A stretch of 64,000 bases of DNA from Corythucha ciliata (taxonomy: Eukaryota > Arthropoda > Insecta > Hemiptera > Tingidae). The stretch is taken from the NCBI GenBank assembly GCA_038030265.1, contig CM075939.1:32345253-32409252 (forward strand), in the 5' to 3' direction. Below are positions 20,045 through 30,360 of this stretch, piece after piece. Numbering within the stretch: the stretch's first letter is position 1; each line of letters opens with the position of its first letter. The position numbers were made by a program, and so were the translations under genes. The notes beneath the pieces are model-generated. The model saw only the letters and a program-made list of their open reading frames with translations, did no database searches and was not told the DNA's origin.

Positions 20045-20926
20045 ACACGTTCCCAACGAGTTAAGATTAGGCGTTCAACAAGATGTGTGTTTATACGAAA
20101 ATCAGTGAAAACATGCCCAGACGATAAACCAGATCAATTTTCAGACTTGAAAATTAGTGAACTGCATTGATAACAAATATGGTAATTTGAATGCCAGTGA
20201 CCTGTGGAGAAAGGGTGAGTTAAAATAGTGAGTGAACCATTTGTTTTTACGCGAAAATTTACCAGACCAAATTTGAAGAGCACAGTTTTGCCCTTTGGTT
20301 GAAACAGAAGCAGGAAAGTAAAAGCTGACGGAAAATTGACCGAAGCTTGCAAGCTGGAAAAACTGATAAATGTTTGGTGCAATCTTTCTGACCCGCCTCC
20401 TTCCACTGTGCGAAAAATCTCCGAAGATTTCACGTAGCGTGTTGGCACTGCACGAGCTGGAGTTGCATTTCAGGACCATTTTGTTTGTTTTGCTGAAATA
20501 TCTGTGCAACCATCAGTGTTGACTAATCTCTCTCATGATCTGTTTTCCTCGATCGCATAGCATAGTGGAAGCCGAGTGAACAATATGCAAAATTGTATAG
20601 AAATACCTAACTTTTTCTATGGCGAACTGATTTCATCGAAATCCGGGATGCGTTAAAAAAAATAGTAGGGAGGGATTGTAAACGCATGCATCTGAAGAAC
20701 GTCTAGCAAAATTGAGCACCTTCGTTTCAAGAACTTATTCGACAAAATTTTCGATGGACAGTTTAGTGAAAATATAAAGCATGCTATTTCACGTAACTTT
20801 CAACCTCTTTTGAAAAGGCTTATTCCTTGGGAAGGATGATTTGTGCTCGAAAAAAGTATCGATACCAAAACTACTGAGTATCGATACTTTACTCTACTTA
20901 TTAGTATCGATTCAACACTAGCTGTA
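20045..20926. other. No recognisable gene
   Basis: AT-rich DNA. Overlapping minus-strand frames at 20134-20509 show no motif. A short cluster of GTATCGAT/ATCGATAC words at 20857-20912 is the only visible pattern. Confidence 0.5.
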
Positions 20927-21304
20927 CCTGGGGTCTAAGGATTTTATAGTTAATTAAAGTCCTTAATGGGATGAATTTAACCGAGAACATAGTCCTCAAA
21001 CTGGTTTTCTTCGAAAGGTGTTACGGAGCTGATTACGAATATGATCGTCTTCCGGCGTCTGCGAGGGGCATTTGCCCTCTGTGGCTCGTCAAACTCACGA
21101 AATTTGGGAAATTTAAATTAACCGGAAAAACGAAGTCCAGAAAATGGTCTTATGCAACAGGTGTAAATTGTAATCATCCCCATAAAACCTATCGAATAAG
21201 ACCAATTTCAGGACTGTGTTCTATCGGTTAAATTCATGTCCCAAATCAAGGACTTTAATTAGCTATTAATAAGTATACATATAATAAAATCCTTAGGCCC
21301 CAGA
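20927..21304. mobile_element. TA-flanked palindromic MITE
   Basis: CCTGGGGTCTAAGGATTTTAT at the left is matched inverted by ATAAAATCCTTAGGCCCCAG at the right. The arms extend about 75-90 bp (TTAATTAAAGTCCTT, GAATTTAACCGA). TA dinucleotides at 20925-20926 and 21305-21306 fit a Tc1/mariner-type target. The 86-codon open frame inside is part of the palindrome, not a gene. Confidence 0.75.
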
Positions 21305-21344
21305 TACGACATGACAGACTCCCGAACTCGTAAATAGGTGATCA

Positions 21345-21765
21345 AAGCTATCATTATGCACAGCTTAAAACACGCGAACTACAATTTTCAAGTACTTTAA
21401 ATTCGCTACAATTTGAGACATGGCCCAGCTCTATAGGGCAGACAGTAGCCAGAATACATCTCTTCAAAATTGGTAATTTGTTGTTTTTCAAAGAAGTTTT
21501 AAGTTTATAAAAAGTTGAAAAGCTCCCTTTAAAACTTCGTTAGGCGCTGTTAGCGTGATAGCATTGCTCAGTGGCAGGTTTCACACAAAACAAAGCCAAA
21601 AATTTCATCATTTTGGCAAAACAAATTACTAATTTTGAAGCGCTGTATCTTGCCTACTGTCTAATCTACAGAGCTGCATCAGGTCTCAAATTTTAGCAAA
21701 TTCAATATACTTGAAAAACGTAGTTGAGTAGCGTTTTTTGGTCAAAAAAGTGAAATTCTTTTGCT
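21345..21765. repeat. Imperfect 400-bp foldback repeat
   Basis: The left arm (AACTACAATTTTCAAG, AATTCGCTACAATTTGAGAC, CAGCTCTATAGGGCAGACAG) is mirrored on the right (CTGTCTAATCTACAGAGCTG, GTCTCAAATTTTAGCAAATT, CTTGAAAAACGTAGTT). The arms are about 170 bp with scattered mismatches, which suggests an old element. Boundaries are approximate and no target duplication is clear. Confidence 0.6.
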
Positions 21766-21884
21766 TTGTTCTGAGTGAAACTAAACACCGATCGTGAGAC
21801 ATTTTTATATGCCCATTCGAAAACCAGAGCCTGAGGAATAGTGGAGTTATGATTACGGATAAAAACGCTGCAAATTTTACACAT

Positions 21885-22250
21885 GGGTTGCTACCGTAGT
21901 AGCCACAAACAAAAAATTGACAAGATACAACGAAGGCCCTCTACCGGGTATCAGTGAACAAAACCTAAAAATGTCAAAAACAAAACTCGGGACGTAGCGG
22001 CTTCCAACCCCCCAGTGCCCCTATGAGGAAAAACCTGAACTATTTCAAACCTGTTTTATTTAAAATTAATACCTTGTGAAATTTACTTTTAGCAGATAAA
22101 CCCTACGGGGAATAAGTTAAGAATTAATGTTTTTACTATGTTTTAAACCAATCCTTTGTAAATATGTTAAAAGCACACTTTTATCGAATATCTTAGAGGG
22201 GCTACTCCCCCAATCGGGACGTCAGTTTAATAATGACCTGACCCAAACCC
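21885..22250 (+). repeat. Dispersed repeat X, copy 1 (uninterrupted)
   Basis: GCTACCGTAGTAGCCACAAA at 21888 and the following 'AGATACAA...GGCCCTCTACCGG...ATCAGTG' recur at 48686-48772. The continuation (GACGTAGCGG..., ATGAGGAAAAAC, 'AGAGGGGCTACTCCCC', 'AATGACCTGA') recurs at 53311-53600 and 53761 onward. This copy lacks the Harbinger and foldback insertions that split the other copy, so it is a ready-made empty-site reference. It has no coding motif. Confidence 0.7.
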
Positions 22251-22399
22251 GCAAGTAGAATTCAATTCGCCAGGTCCCCGCTATAAGACTGGGTAGACTT
22301 CATGGTAATAAACGGTTAAACAAACCATCTGAGCTTCGTCTTATCATTTCGAGAACCCTGACCCCTCTCCTCCTACCAATCGCCCCAAATCAATCCCTA

Positions 22400-22860
22400 C
22401 CTACCTGCACTCCCTGAGGCCTGGATCTCGGGAGTGGTCAAACACCCACCATCGCCTGGGACAATAACCCGAATTGTTACACCCTATCAACCTCAAAAGT
22501 TTATGGGTAATTTAAGTAGGCTTTCCCCTCCTTTTCCTAGTAAACAACCAATCCCTCCCCTCCTGCACTCTCTGAGGCCAAGCACTCGGGAGTGGTCTGA
22601 AACTCCCCCGTTGCCTGGGACAATAACCCGGACGGTTTTTCCGCTACCTAGACCATTTGAAGTATAATATTTCTAGGATCCGAAGGCTAACGGAACCCCC
22701 CCCCCCATAAGTTTTCTTTTATTGTTTGTTGTCTTACTTTTTACTACGTGCTATACCAAAGACGAATAAACTAACTGTGATTAATACAAAAATACCGTTC
22801 TATACCCCCCCCCCCAGTAACTAAATTCCTTCCCCCCGTCACGGTAACAGGGTTTATTAT
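22400..22860 (+). repeat. Tandem duplicate plus poly-C repeat
   Basis: CTGCACTCYCTGAGGCC...CTCGGGAGTGGTC...GCCTGGGACAATAACCCG occurs twice about 155 bp apart (22407 and 22562). Bases 22690-22860 contain two poly-C tracts separated by an AATAAA-containing stretch and end CCCCGTCACGGTA. The same arrangement recurs at 60305-60470. An LTR 3' region is possible but unproven. Confidence 0.5.
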
Positions 22861-23300
22861 CCATGAATGTAGCCAAATCCGGCTTGAAATTACACGAAAA
22901 TCGACACCCTACACCCCTATTATTTCAAAACATTTGAAAACCCCCATTTTGAACCTGCTTTTGGCCCATAAATATCCAGGGAGTTAGTTGGTCAAACTGA
23001 TCAGCTGTTAGGACCAACTAGATCCCAAGTGGAGTTTATGTGCAAAAGAACGAGTTTTTTCGAGCAATCCTAGGGGAAGATATGGCCCGGACGGAGTACG
23101 GCGGACGGACATTGCAGAAATCGAATCTAGACATGTTGAAACGTACACAGAAAACGTTTGAGGGTGGGTTGTATAAATTTTGTTCTGACCGAAAACATAG
23201 GTGTATTATTCATAATGAATAATAAACCAAAATTTTCAACGGCTGTATCTTAAAAAAGTCAACTACGTTCAGAATGAATGATAAACCAAAATATTATAAT
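22861..23300. other. No recognisable gene
   Basis: Nothing coding is seen. AAAATCGACACCC near 22897 and the following 45 bp resemble 32108-32165, a short dispersed similarity. Confidence 0.4.
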
Positions 23301-23319
23301 TTCCTTGGAACTCGCCTAA

Positions 23320-23480
23320 AGCCACACACGATCAAACATCCTTGACAAGCAGGTTTGATCGTGTGTGGAGTCATGTTTGAAGGTTTGACATCACATTTGG
23401 TGGTTTTCAGTGACTGCCAGAAAATTTGCTCGCAAACATGAGGTTTGGCAAACAGATTTGATCGTGTGTGTGTTTCAATC
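23320..23480. repeat. Hairpin and repeated GATCGTGTGTG motif
   Basis: CCACACACGATCAAAC (about 23321) pairs perfectly with GTTTGATCGTGTGTGG (about 23351) over 16 bp with a 15-base loop. TTTGATCGTGTGTG appears again near 23458. It may be a MITE end; no matching far end or target duplication was found. Bases 23480-23925 hold no recognisable gene. Confidence 0.45.
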
Positions 23481-23926
23481 CAACAAACCTAACCATCGAG
23501 AAAAAAGGGTATCGGGACACTGCTCAAGCTTGGGTGCGCGTTTGAAGTTGAAACTTGACGGCAAGTTTAACCGTGTGGGTGTGGCGTCAAACGTCAACGT
23601 CGTGGCTTGTCAAACATGCTTGGCAAGCGCAACTAATAAAACCATGCTCCTCTCTCTCACTCTTAGCTCTTGAGGCGGCTTTTCTCTTTGAAATCGTACT
23701 TTTCTCTTTCGGGCGATGTTTATATAGGAAAATGAAAAATCCAAAATTATTTGGTTCCCGAATATTCTGCTGCTTCTTGGTATAAGGCAGTTTTGTCCAA
23801 AAAAATATTTCAAAAAAATTTAAATTCCAAATTTCACATTTACACTCAATTTAAAAATCACAGACCCAATTTCCGAATTTCCTATGCTTTCAACTAGTAA
23901 GAATCCGTTGAAAAAACTAAAATCGG

Positions 23927-24084
23927 TCAATTTTTCAAGCCGTGAGAGGTGCCGCAAATATGGCTGTATTCTGTCTCTCTCGCACACTTGTCGTCCACTT
24001 TAGCCTTATGGCGAAAGTGGACAAGTGTGTGAGTGAGATGGAAGGATGATGATTTGTGGCACACCTGACGGCTCCAAAAATTGT
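23927..24084. mobile_element. Short palindromic MITE
   Basis: AGCCGTGAGAGGTGCCGC is mirrored by TGGCACACCTGACGGCT. The arms continue through CTCGCACACTTGTCGTCCACTTT and AAAGTGGACAAGTGTGTGAG, so the whole 150 bp folds back. AATTTTT/AAAAATT flank both ends. No coding capacity. The AT-rich stretch 24085-24434 after it has no recognisable feature. Confidence 0.65.
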
Positions 24085-24751
24085 TTGATTTTCATTTTGA
24101 AAAATGGATTGTATTCAGTTGCCCCATATAAATTGCTGGTCGATCGCCTTTTTTTCAAATTTAAATTTTGCAAGTAGAACAACTCAAATTATTTCTTGTA
24201 TACTTATCTTATATCATTATTATTAAACTTCAATCGAAAAAAGCCGGTTCGTTCGAAGTGTAGAAAAATTCACTGATTTCAAATAAATTTTCAAATTGTC
24301 AATGGGATAATTATCAGCGGCCGAAAGAGGATTATTCGAATAGACGAGGAGTAGGAGAGACTGTGGCAGGCAGAGTGGGTTGCGTTCAAAGTCACTCAAT
24401 CAACTCATTCGAATTAACCGAATTAGTAAAGAAAACTCCGCTTTCATTCTCAGTCCACACCCTTATAGGACAATTGTACAATTCCTCCTTTTTTAAATTT
24501 ATAACATGAATAAATAAACGGCGGAAAGAAGGAAGGAAACAAGGCAGAATTCTATCAATAAAATTATTTTTAAAAAAATAATGAAAAATTGTTCATAGAG
24601 ACATTAGACCTTTAGCAATATAATAAATGCCGATAGAGACTCAAGAGAGCAGGACATCGGATGCCTTGAAAAGCGTGGAAAACCGCAACACAAGCCTCAA
24701 TCTGCTATCGCGAACGGCAAGCATTCTTAGATTTCTTTTTTCTTCGTGTTA

Positions 24752-25515
24752 GGCCTATGACATACTGGGCGGCTCGCGCGCGGTTTTTTCCCGCGCCGCT
24801 CAGTATGTCACCCTAGTTGCGGTTCCCGCGAGTAGTGAGGAGAGAGAGGAATGACCTAGGGAGAAAATTATTTCTCCACGAGTCCTCGTAGGTTCATTGG
24901 CTTGCTGGTGTTTAAAGCATCTCAATGATGGACAAGTTAACAAAGGTTGCGGTAGTGTGTACGTTTGAGGCTGAAGGTCTCTTAGGTTCCACGAAAAAAA
25001 AAAAAAAAAAATCTGAGGTATTCTGTGCACCATGAAGGGTTTCTCATTTCACGCGTACGACAAATATAGGGTAGGTATTCTTATCTATTTACCCCAAATT
25101 TTACTTTCGAAATTAGCCAATCAAACCTTATGTCTCTATTAATAATTAATACAAAAATAAATAAAGGCCAGAGCCAACCGCCGTTAAAAATTCACAACTT
25201 TAAACATCACAACAATAAACGTTAAAAATCACAACTTTTCCTCGAAGAATTAACAGAAAAAAGAACCCAGACACTAAAACCGCGTGCGGGAAACCGCGCC
25301 AGTATGTCATTGCTCATAGACGGGCCCTTGCTCTCCTCTAGAAAAAGCACCGCTCGACCGCCGCGGGAAGAAAAAACCCGCTGGCATGTCGCGGGAGAAA
25401 AAATACCGCGGCGCGGCAAAAAACCGCAGATAGGCGCGGTTTCTTCAGTATGTCATCTCTCATCATAAATCCACTGTTTGCGGGAAACCGCCCAGTATGT
25501 CATAGTCATATGCCA
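24752..25515. mobile_element. TA-flanked non-autonomous element with CAGTATGTCA motifs
   Basis: Copy B shows the empty site (...CGTGTTACGCTGCC). Here TA at 24750-24751 and 25516-25517 bracket 764 bp. The termini share TATGACATACTGGGCGG in inverted orientation. TGACATACTG or CAGTATGTCA occurs five times (about 24757, 24801, 25301, 25448, 25492), usually next to GCGGTTT/AAACCGC words. No transposase is encoded. Confidence 0.85.
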
Positions 25516-25763
25516 TACGCTGCCGCTGCGCTGGCTATATAGTCGGAGGGTGGTTTCCACCCACTCCCACCCACTCGGGTGGCTCAGTGGGTTGTCCGGT
25601 GGGTGATGGATGGTTCCCTTTCCGACTTTTCCCCCACTCGGAGGGCTCTCGGAACGACTTCTTTTTTGAGTGTTGGGAAGGGATCCTTCCGAATTTTTTC
25701 CCTGGGGTTGGCGCTGGGTGGCTCGATGTATGTTTTCTTCGCGGGGTTTAAATTAACCACTAT

Positions 25764-26060
25764 ACTACGCGACACGAAATAAGGCGGGTGTGACTCATCG
25801 GCCCTCCCATGCCCTGTTGCCACTCCGTGCGTTGTGGGTGGTGAGATGGGTGAGGAATAATTTCAGTTCTCTATTAGCCATTTCCAGCAAAATGACAATT
25901 ATTTATTATTTTAAAATAAGCATAAAAAAAATTGAAATGGTCAAGAATATATTAGTATTTACATAATGTTGGTATTTAACATTCACGATATTCACAATAA
26001 GGGTTATTAATTATATATACAAAATCAAGCTATTTATTTGCAATATTGAATTTTTTTTTT
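25764..26060. mobile_element. TA-flanked insertion, partial TACGCGACACG element
   Basis: Copy B reads straight through (CCACTAAGTC), giving the exact borders. The left 95 bp match one end of the MITE family at 34337-34596 and 58729-58992. The remainder is AT-rich, unrelated to those copies, and ends in T12. It is a rearranged or 3'-replaced family member. Confidence 0.75.
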
Positions 26061-26074
26061 TAAGTCTACTGATT

Positions 26075-26352
26075 CAAAGACCCTCTCATTTTCCCCGGTT
26101 CCACTACGTTTTTGACTAGTTTCATTTTATCTTTATGGAACATCATCTCAAATTTATTTGTTAGCCTAGACTTCTCCAAGTCAAATTTTCCTACATAAAA
26201 ATCGTCCACTAAACAAAGACCCGCCAGGACTAACAGTTTATCGCTCAAATTGGTAAATTCTCGTCTTTCCTCTACAATACGTTTCTTTACACGAGCAATT
26301 TGTGCATAGGCATCTTTAATTTCTATAGCTACTAACTTGAGCCCGTAATTCA
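26075..26352 (-). pseudogene. Penelope-like element, inverted N-terminal piece (copy A)
   Basis: The minus strand reads 'GLKLVAIEIKDAYAQIARV', 'KRIVEERREFTNLSDKLL', 'FYVGKFDLEKSRL'. It lies head-to-head with the Penelope reverse transcriptase fragment starting at 26419, and the same arrangement occurs in copy B. I infer that it is the upstream part of the same element, inverted during insertion. The junction holds repeated CCGTAATTCA words and a C12 tract. Confidence 0.5.
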
Positions 26353-26418
26353 CATTAATCCGTAATTCACCCCCCCCCCCCGTAATTCAACCCCCGTAAT
26401 TCACGTTTATCCCCTGTA

Positions 26419-26624
26419 GTGGCAGATATTTTTGTTAACGAGCTCATACATAGCATTTTGGACAGAAGATCTGTGCGTGTTCAATTCCTTAGGAAATATG
26501 TTGACGACACGATTGTTTGTGTTCATCAAAATGATGTTGCAGCGTTGTTGTCCGAGTTTAATTCTGCTCATAGCCTGATTAAGTTTGAAATGGAAGCAGA
26601 GCAGGGTTGTGGGCTGCCGTTTTT
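26419..26624 (+). pseudogene. Penelope-like reverse transcriptase fragment (copy A)
   Basis: 'ADIFVNELIHSILDRRSVRVQ' leads to 'FLRKYVDDTIVCV', the catalytic YxDD block of Penelope-type RTs, then 'FEMEAEQGCGLPF'. The frame is cut at 26625 by the large foldback element. Copy B continues. Confidence 0.8.
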
Positions 26625-27680
26625 CACTTTTTTTCCCACTTAGATGCTTGCCATACCCTCATAAAATGGTACTAGCCTGAAACTAATCAGCTCATTGGAA
26701 AGAGCACAAAATTTCCTTTAAAATGTGTCCACTTTCGGGTGAAAATTACCTTCGTACCACACGTGAGAGCAGTCAATTTACCAAAGAAACTGCGGTGACT
26801 CACATTTCCATACATTTTTCCGACTCGATTTTCACCTCTTCGCCATAGGAAAGAAAAAATTTGGAATCAGTGGAAAAACTTCCTTATTTTGTAAGCTTTC
26901 CAACGATGTGTAAAAGTTTACACTTACAGTATTTTCCCGTTGAAATATATGTAAAAAACTTGAAAAATCCCAGTCAGAAAACATGGAATTCAAGCATTTT
27001 TTCAGTGCCATTATAACCGAAGGAACTATTGTTTTCTTATTTTATTTATTTTTTAGACTTAATTATTGATCTTTTATCTTCTTAATTAATAATTTCAGCT
27101 CGATTCGAGAACTCATCCCCCCTCCCCCTAGAATAATTACGTAGGCACTCATATGAGTGGTGGGGGGGGGTCTCTTTCGGAGGGGAGAGTAACTTAAATT
27201 ATTGACTAAGAAGATGAAAGATGAATATCAATAAGAAGATGAAAGATGAATCACAAATAAAATAAAAAAAGAAAAAAATGTCTCCTTGTGTAATAAAATA
27301 TTGCCGAAGAAATGCATGAATTTCACGTTTTCTGGGTGGATTTTTCAAGTTTATTGCTCATATCTCAACGGAAAAATACAGAAACTATGAACCTTTGTAC
27401 ATCATTGGAAAGCTTACAAAATAAGGAAGTTTTTCCACTGATTTCAAATTTTTTCTTCTGAATGGCGAAGAGGTGAAAATCGCGTCGGAAAAATGTATGG
27501 AAATGTGAGTCACCAGTTTCTTTAGTAAATCGGCTGCTCTCACGAATGGCACGAAAATAATTTTCACCCGAAAGGGGTCACATTTTAAAGGAAATTTTGT
27601 GCTCTTTCCAATGAGCTGATTAGTTTTGGGCTAATACCATTTTATGAGGGTATGGCAAGCATCTAAGTGGGAAAAAAGTG
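26625..27680. mobile_element. 1-kb foldback element
   Basis: CACTTTTTTCCCACTTAGATG at 26625 is mirrored by CATCTAAGTGGGAAAAAAGTG ending at 27680. The inverted similarity runs more than 300 bp inward (ACCCTCATAAAATGGTA, ATGAGCTGATTAG, ACATTTCCATACATTTTTCC, AACTTCCTTATTTTGTAAGC). The central part is AT-rich with a G8 tract and tandem AAGATGAAAGATGAAT. It splits the Penelope RT of copy A. Copy B, which lacks it, gives the left border. Confidence 0.8.
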
Positions 27681-27829
27681 AAATAATGAAAAAATCATAA
27701 AATGTGTGATATCTCGGAAACAAGGCGGAATTTCCAAAAAATCCAAATAGTAATTTCGATGGCAAATGATGTACCCCATAACTGGTTTTCTTCTGTCCAG
27801 GTAATTCATGAACACCCTGTATAAGACTC
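27681..27829. repeat. Short repeat ending AACACCCTGTATA
   Basis: Between the foldback element and duplication copy B lies a stretch ending AACACCCTGTATA. The same terminus closes the repeats at 62574-62758 and 63100-63282, and its inverse opens the element at 61385. TACAGGGTG ends at a TA are common for mariner-type MITEs. Confidence 0.5.
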
Positions 27830-28449
27830 CGCTTTCATTCTCAGTCCACACCCTTATAGGACAAATGTACAATTGCTCCTTTTTTAAATTTATAACATGA
27901 ATAAATAAACGGCGGAAAGAAGGAAGGAAACAAGGCAGAATTCTATCAATAAAATTATTTTTTAAAAAATAATGAAAAATTGTTCATAGAGACAATAGAC
28001 CTTTAGCAATATAATAAATGCCGATAGAGACTCAAGAGAGCAGGACAGCGGATGCCTTGAAAAGCGTGGAAAACCGCAACACAAGCCTCAATCTGCTATC
28101 GCGAACGGCAAGCATTCTTTGATTTCTTTTTTCTTCGTGTTACGCTGCCGCTGCGCTGGCTATATGTATAGTCGGTGGGTGGTTTCCACCCACTCCCACC
28201 CGCTCGGGTGGCTCAGTGGGTTGTCCGGTGGTTGATGGATGGTTCCCTTTCCGACTTTTCCCCCACTCGGAGGGCTCTCGGAACGACTTCTTTTTTGAGT
28301 GTTGGGAAGGGATCCTTCCGAATTTTTTCCCTGGGGTTGGCGCTGGGCGGCTCGATGTATTTTTTCTTCGCGGGGTTTAAATTAACCACTAAGTCTACTG
28401 ATTCAAAGACCCTCTCATTTTCCCCGGTTCCACTACGTTTTTTGACGAG

Positions 28450-28595
28450 TTCCGGACATCGGGGCTAACTTTTTTTATGTAGGTATAGGTTACACAAGGG
28501 TTACCTTATCACGATTTGCATAGGATTGCATGGGAGGGCTGGGTAGATAACAGTCCATCTAAATATAACCTCTTTAGCCCCGATGTCGGCTTCCC
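28450..28595. mobile_element. 146-bp MITE with 11-bp TSD
   Basis: Copy A shows the empty site. In copy B, TTTTTGACGAG precedes and TTTTTGACTAG follows the insertion (an 11-bp duplication with one change). The termini share GACATCGGGGCTAA inverted. Duplications of 9-11 bp suggest a MULE-type non-autonomous element. Confidence 0.7.
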
Positions 28596-28840
28596 TTTTT
28601 GACTAGTTTCATTTTATCTTTATGGAACATCATCTCAATTTTATTTTTTAGCCTAGACTTCTCCAAGTCAAATTTTCTTACATAAAAATCGTCCACTAAA
28701 CAAAGACCCGCCAGGACTAACAGTTTATCGCTCAAATTGGTAAACTCTCGTCTTTCCTCTACAATACGTTTCTTTACACGAGCAATTTGTGCATAGGCAT
28801 CTTTAATTTCTATAGCTACTAACTTGAGCCCGTAATTCAC
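28596..28840 (-). pseudogene. Penelope-like element, inverted N-terminal piece (copy B)
   Basis: Same inverted segment as 26075-26352 ('GLKLVAIEIKDAYAQIARV', 'VRKFDLEKSRLKNKIEMMF'), interrupted at its 3' side by the 146-bp MITE. The junction to the forward part lacks the C12 tract of copy A. Confidence 0.5.
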
Positions 28841-28894
28841 ATTAATCCGTAATTCACGTAATTCAACCCCCGTAATTCACGTTTATCCCCTGTA

Positions 28895-30080
28895 GTGGCA
28901 GATATTTTTGTTAACGAGCTCATACATAGCATTTTGGACAGAAGATCTGTGCGTGTTCAATTCCTTAGGAAATATGTTGACGACACGATTGTTTGTGTTC
29001 ATCAAAATGATGTTGCAGCGTTGTTGTCCGAGTTTAATTCTGCTCATAGCCTGATTAAGTTTGAAATGGAAGCAGAGCAGGGTTGTGGGCTGCCGTTTTT
29101 GGACTTGTTGGTTTTGGGAATGATTGGTATAGAAAGCCTAACGCTTCGGATAGGATTTTAAATTACTATTCGTCACATCCGTTTCAGCAAAAATGTAATG
29201 TGTTGAAAAATAGAGTTATACGCGTGATGTTGTTGAGTGATTTTAGTTTCCACAGGTCTAACCTGAGTAAGTTAAGGACGATGTTTGTACACAATAATTA
29301 TCCATCTAGTCTCATTGAAGCTGTGATACGGAAACAGAAGTATGAAATGTATAAACAACCATCAGTGCGTGATAGACCTGAGAATGATGGTGGCAGCCAA
29401 TTAATGCCCACGCAAATAGTAGGTAAGAATGGCTGTGATAGATTAAGTATCCCACATATTGTACCTGATAATGGCTGTGATAGACTAAGTTGTCGGTCTG
29501 TTAATTGTGGCTGTGACGGTAGGTGTAACTCCCCTGGTGATAAAATTTGTTGTGATTTTAGTAATGTTGGATTTGTTGGTTTTATTTATATTGAGGGCCT
29601 CACGGAGAAATTAATGAAATTAGTTAAGCAGGAGGAGATTTTTTGTAATATAAAACTATACAATTACATGACCAATAAAGTAAGCCAGTTGGTGCCACCG
29701 CTTAAGGATAAGACGGACAAAATGTTGAGTTCACATGTTGTGTATGCGATTGATTGTTCTTGTCATAGGGTATATGTTGGCAAGACAATACAGCTCGTAA
29801 AAAGTAGAATGGCACAGCATGCTAATAATATTAGAAATAATCAGGGGTGCACTGGGCTCTCACAACATGTGATTGAAACGGGTCATGTTGTGGATGTGAG
29901 TAATGTTAAAATTGTTGCAAGGGACAGTAATGAAAGGAGGCTTCAATGACTTGAGTCTGTCCATATTAAATTGATGAGGAATAATGTTAATTTGCAGGTT
30001 GATTCCAACAGAGTTTGTGAACAGTATAATCACATATTAGAAATGTACCGAAAGACGAATTTTGGGAATGGAGCAATGGC
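28895..30080 (+). pseudogene. Penelope-like element: RT C-terminus and GIY-YIG endonuclease
   Basis: The forward part starts in the RT ('FLRKYVDDTIVCV'). It shifts frame near 29098 ('GLPFLDLLV' to 'WYRKPNASDRILNYYSSHPF', the conserved block after Penelope RT) and runs open to 29946. A Cys-rich linker ('CDRLSCRSVNCGCDGRCNS') precedes the GIY-YIG nuclease domain: 'VVYAIDCSCHRVYVGKTIQL', 'RMAQHANNIR', 'GLSQHVIETGH'. A TGA at 29947 replaces an expected Arg codon just before 'LESVHIKLMRNN', where the catalytic Glu of GIY-YIG lies. GIY-YIG fused to RT is diagnostic of endonuclease-bearing Penelope-like elements. The N-terminus is inverted, so the copy is dead. Confidence 0.88.
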
Positions 30081-30285
30081 GATGCCGTTGGGGAATGGTG
30101 GGGATTAGTGGTAGGGGAGTGATAGATTGGTGGCTTCAAATAGTTTCAATTGTGCAGAATGTTACGTTTAGTTGTGTTACTTGCAGTAGAAGGGTGAGAT
30201 GTCTTTTTTGGTTTATGCTTTTGGCTTATTTTTACGTGTCAATGTGAGATTTTAAGTAATGTATTGTTCTTGCTATTCTTGTATT

Positions 30286-30350
30286 TAGTGTCAGTTGCTG
30301 ATGAGGGGTCACAGTTGTGCCCGAAATGCATTCGACGTATTAAAGGAGAC
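30286..30350 (+). ncRNA. Hammerhead-ribozyme-like motif of the Penelope element
   Basis: CTGATGA at 30298-30304 is followed by a hairpin (GGGGTCAC-AGTT-GTGCCC) and GAAA at 30323-30326, the two invariant core strands of a hammerhead with a closed stem II. ATGC...GTAT can form a short stem III before TT. Stem I pairing (CAGT with ACTG) is present but offset. Hammerheads are known in the terminal repeats of Penelope-like elements. Cleavage activity is untested and stem I looks weak. Confidence 0.6.
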
Positions 30351-30360
30351 TGCAAAGTAT

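Larger units (their letters stand above)
24435..26624. repeat. Segmental duplication, copy A
   Basis: The sequence from 'ACTCCGCTTTCATTCTCAG' (24436) to 'GGGCTGCCG' (about 26619) is repeated from 27830 to about 29095 with few substitutions. Copy A additionally contains two insertions (24752-25515 and 25764-26060) that are absent from copy B. Copy B contains one (28450-28595) that is absent here. Both carry the same Penelope fragment with inverted 5' part. Confidence 0.85.
27830..29095. repeat. Segmental duplication, copy B
   Basis: Same sequence as copy A (offset about 3395 at the left end), without A's two large insertions. The high identity outside the insertions indicates that the insertions occurred after, or one copy lost them since, the duplication. 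Confidence 0.85.
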
